From: a virus
Direction: 5' to 3' (one strand)
Virus record (IMG/VR): IMGVR_UViG_3300030109_003240
Span: 1-24,038 of that record
Length of the DNA stretch: 24,038 nucleotides
Part shown: piece after piece, positions 23,605-24,038 of the stretch
Position numbering within the stretch: the stretch's first letter is position 1
How the letters are laid out: each line of letters begins with the position of its first letter
Position numbers and translations under genes: made by a program
Notes under the pieces: model-generated
The model's input: the letters and a program-made list of their open reading frames with translations, nothing else
Told to the model about the DNA's origin: nothing
Database searches by the model: none

Positions 23605-24038
23605 ATGCTCGACCCATTAACAATTAGTGCGGCTGTTGCTACAGCAAACACAGCTTTTAATGGGTTAAAAAGAGCTTTCCAAGTTGGCAAAGATATCCAG
23701 AGTATGGGTAATGACTTATCCAAATGGATGAGTGCCGCATCAGATATCGAGAACGCACAGAAAAGAGCTAAGAATCCCTCTTTCATTACTAAACTTACAC
23801 GCAGAGGTAGTATCGAACAAGAAGCTGTTGAAGCTTTGACTGCTAAGAAACAGCTTGAAGAACAGCGATATGAACTCCAACAGTTTATTAAGTTTAGACA
23901 TGGTGTTAATGCATGGAACGAACTTCTTAAAATGGAAGGGGATATACGCAAGCGTAGGCAGAAAGAGATATATGATAAACAAGTGTTGCGACAAAAGATA
24001 ATTACAGTTATCGTTTTATTACTATGTGTTATAGTTGG
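23605..24038 (+). CDS. hypothetical protein with C-terminal membrane segment, partial
   Basis: Open from ATG 23605 to the window end (144 codons seen, no stop). It starts MLDPLTISAAVATANTAFNG, then LKRAFQVGKDIQSMGNDLSK (21-40). A charged, likely coiled-coil region (about 85-130) with WNELLKMEGDIRKRRQKEIY follows, and the visible part ends in a hydrophobic IITVIVLLLCVIVG, a probable membrane helix. I recall phage proteins with a similar MLDP.TA..AVA......G scheme near tail genes, but no function. The layout (soluble helical domain plus C-terminal membrane anchor) could suit lysis or virion ejection; neither is shown. An ATG four bases upstream is out of frame and short. The ribosome site is poor. 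Confidence 0.65.
   Translation, partial: MLDPLTISAAVATANTAFNGLKRAFQVGKDIQSMGNDLSKWMSAASDIENAQKRAKNPSFITKLTRRGSIEQEAVEALTAKKQLEEQRYELQQFIKFRHGVNAWNELLKMEGDIRKRRQKEIYDKQVLRQKIITVIVLLLCVIV

Noticed and set aside
1-24038. Depletion of the alphaproteobacterial CcrM site GANTC
   Set aside because: GAATC, GATTC, GAGTC and GACTC all occur, so there is no sign of the avoidance seen for GATC.
1-24038. tRNA genes, CRISPR arrays, insertion sequences, integrase or attachment sites
   Set aside because: None seen: no cloverleaf-like segment, no regularly spaced repeats outside the fibre gene, and no transposase or recombinase motifs in any accepted protein.

Overview
The window is 24 kb of a tailed-phage genome holding the packaging and virion-assembly half of a short-tailed (podovirus, T7-like tail) phage. 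Every gene I accept lies on the + strand, is tightly packed and often overlaps its neighbour by 1 to 24 bases. Base composition is AT-rich (about 35% GC by eye). Many of the small proteins, the Phage_capsid_2-type major capsid protein and the tail-fibre cassettes resemble phages known mainly from marine metagenomes. A marine bacterial host is therefore an inference. SAR11, SAR116 and marine gammaproteobacteria are all possible and none is proven. No replication, lysis, integration, tRNA or CRISPR genes are visible.

Layout. Bases 1-203 look regulatory: a TTGACA/TAGAAT promoter whose spacer is an 8+8 bp perfect palindrome. Bases 204-3355 are the packaging block: small terminase, four tiny very basic proteins (several with GRP cores resembling AT-hooks), a small unknown protein, and the large terminase with intact ATPase and nuclease motifs. 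Bases 3358-8042 are the head block: a small Cys-Phe-Gly protein, the portal, a Bbp19-like protein, the scaffold, a T7 gp13/GNAT-like protein, the major capsid protein and a likely capsid-associated protein. Bases 8073-19284 are the tail and ejection block: gp11-like adaptor, gp12-like nozzle, and gp14-, gp15- and gp16-like internal virion proteins. Bases 19312-23599 are the adsorption block: a T7-type fibre anchor, several short fibre cassettes, an S74 self-cleaving chaperone protein, two tandem paralogues and a tail assembly chaperone. An unknown protein with a C-terminal membrane segment runs off the end.

Two signals go beyond ordinary annotation. First, I could not find a single GATC in 24,038 bases, where a simple composition model predicts roughly 75. 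The coding sequence appears to avoid it actively: every Asp codon I checked before a C-initial codon is GAC, although GAT is common elsewhere. Second, the scaffold gene contains a perfect 16-bp copy of the bacterial chromosomal centromere site parS, TGTTTCACGTGAAACA, at 5544-5559, in a disordered, sequence-tolerant part of the protein. Together they suggest a genome adapted to host DNA-surveillance and chromosome-organising proteins. That last step is inference.

Smaller features include two 8-bp hairpins with GAAA loops (one in the promoter, one after the capsid genes), a 12-bp imperfect stem after the small terminase gene, paired 9-bp direct repeats before the capsid gene, and a recurring GGAGAT-N6-ATG joint between fibre cassettes.
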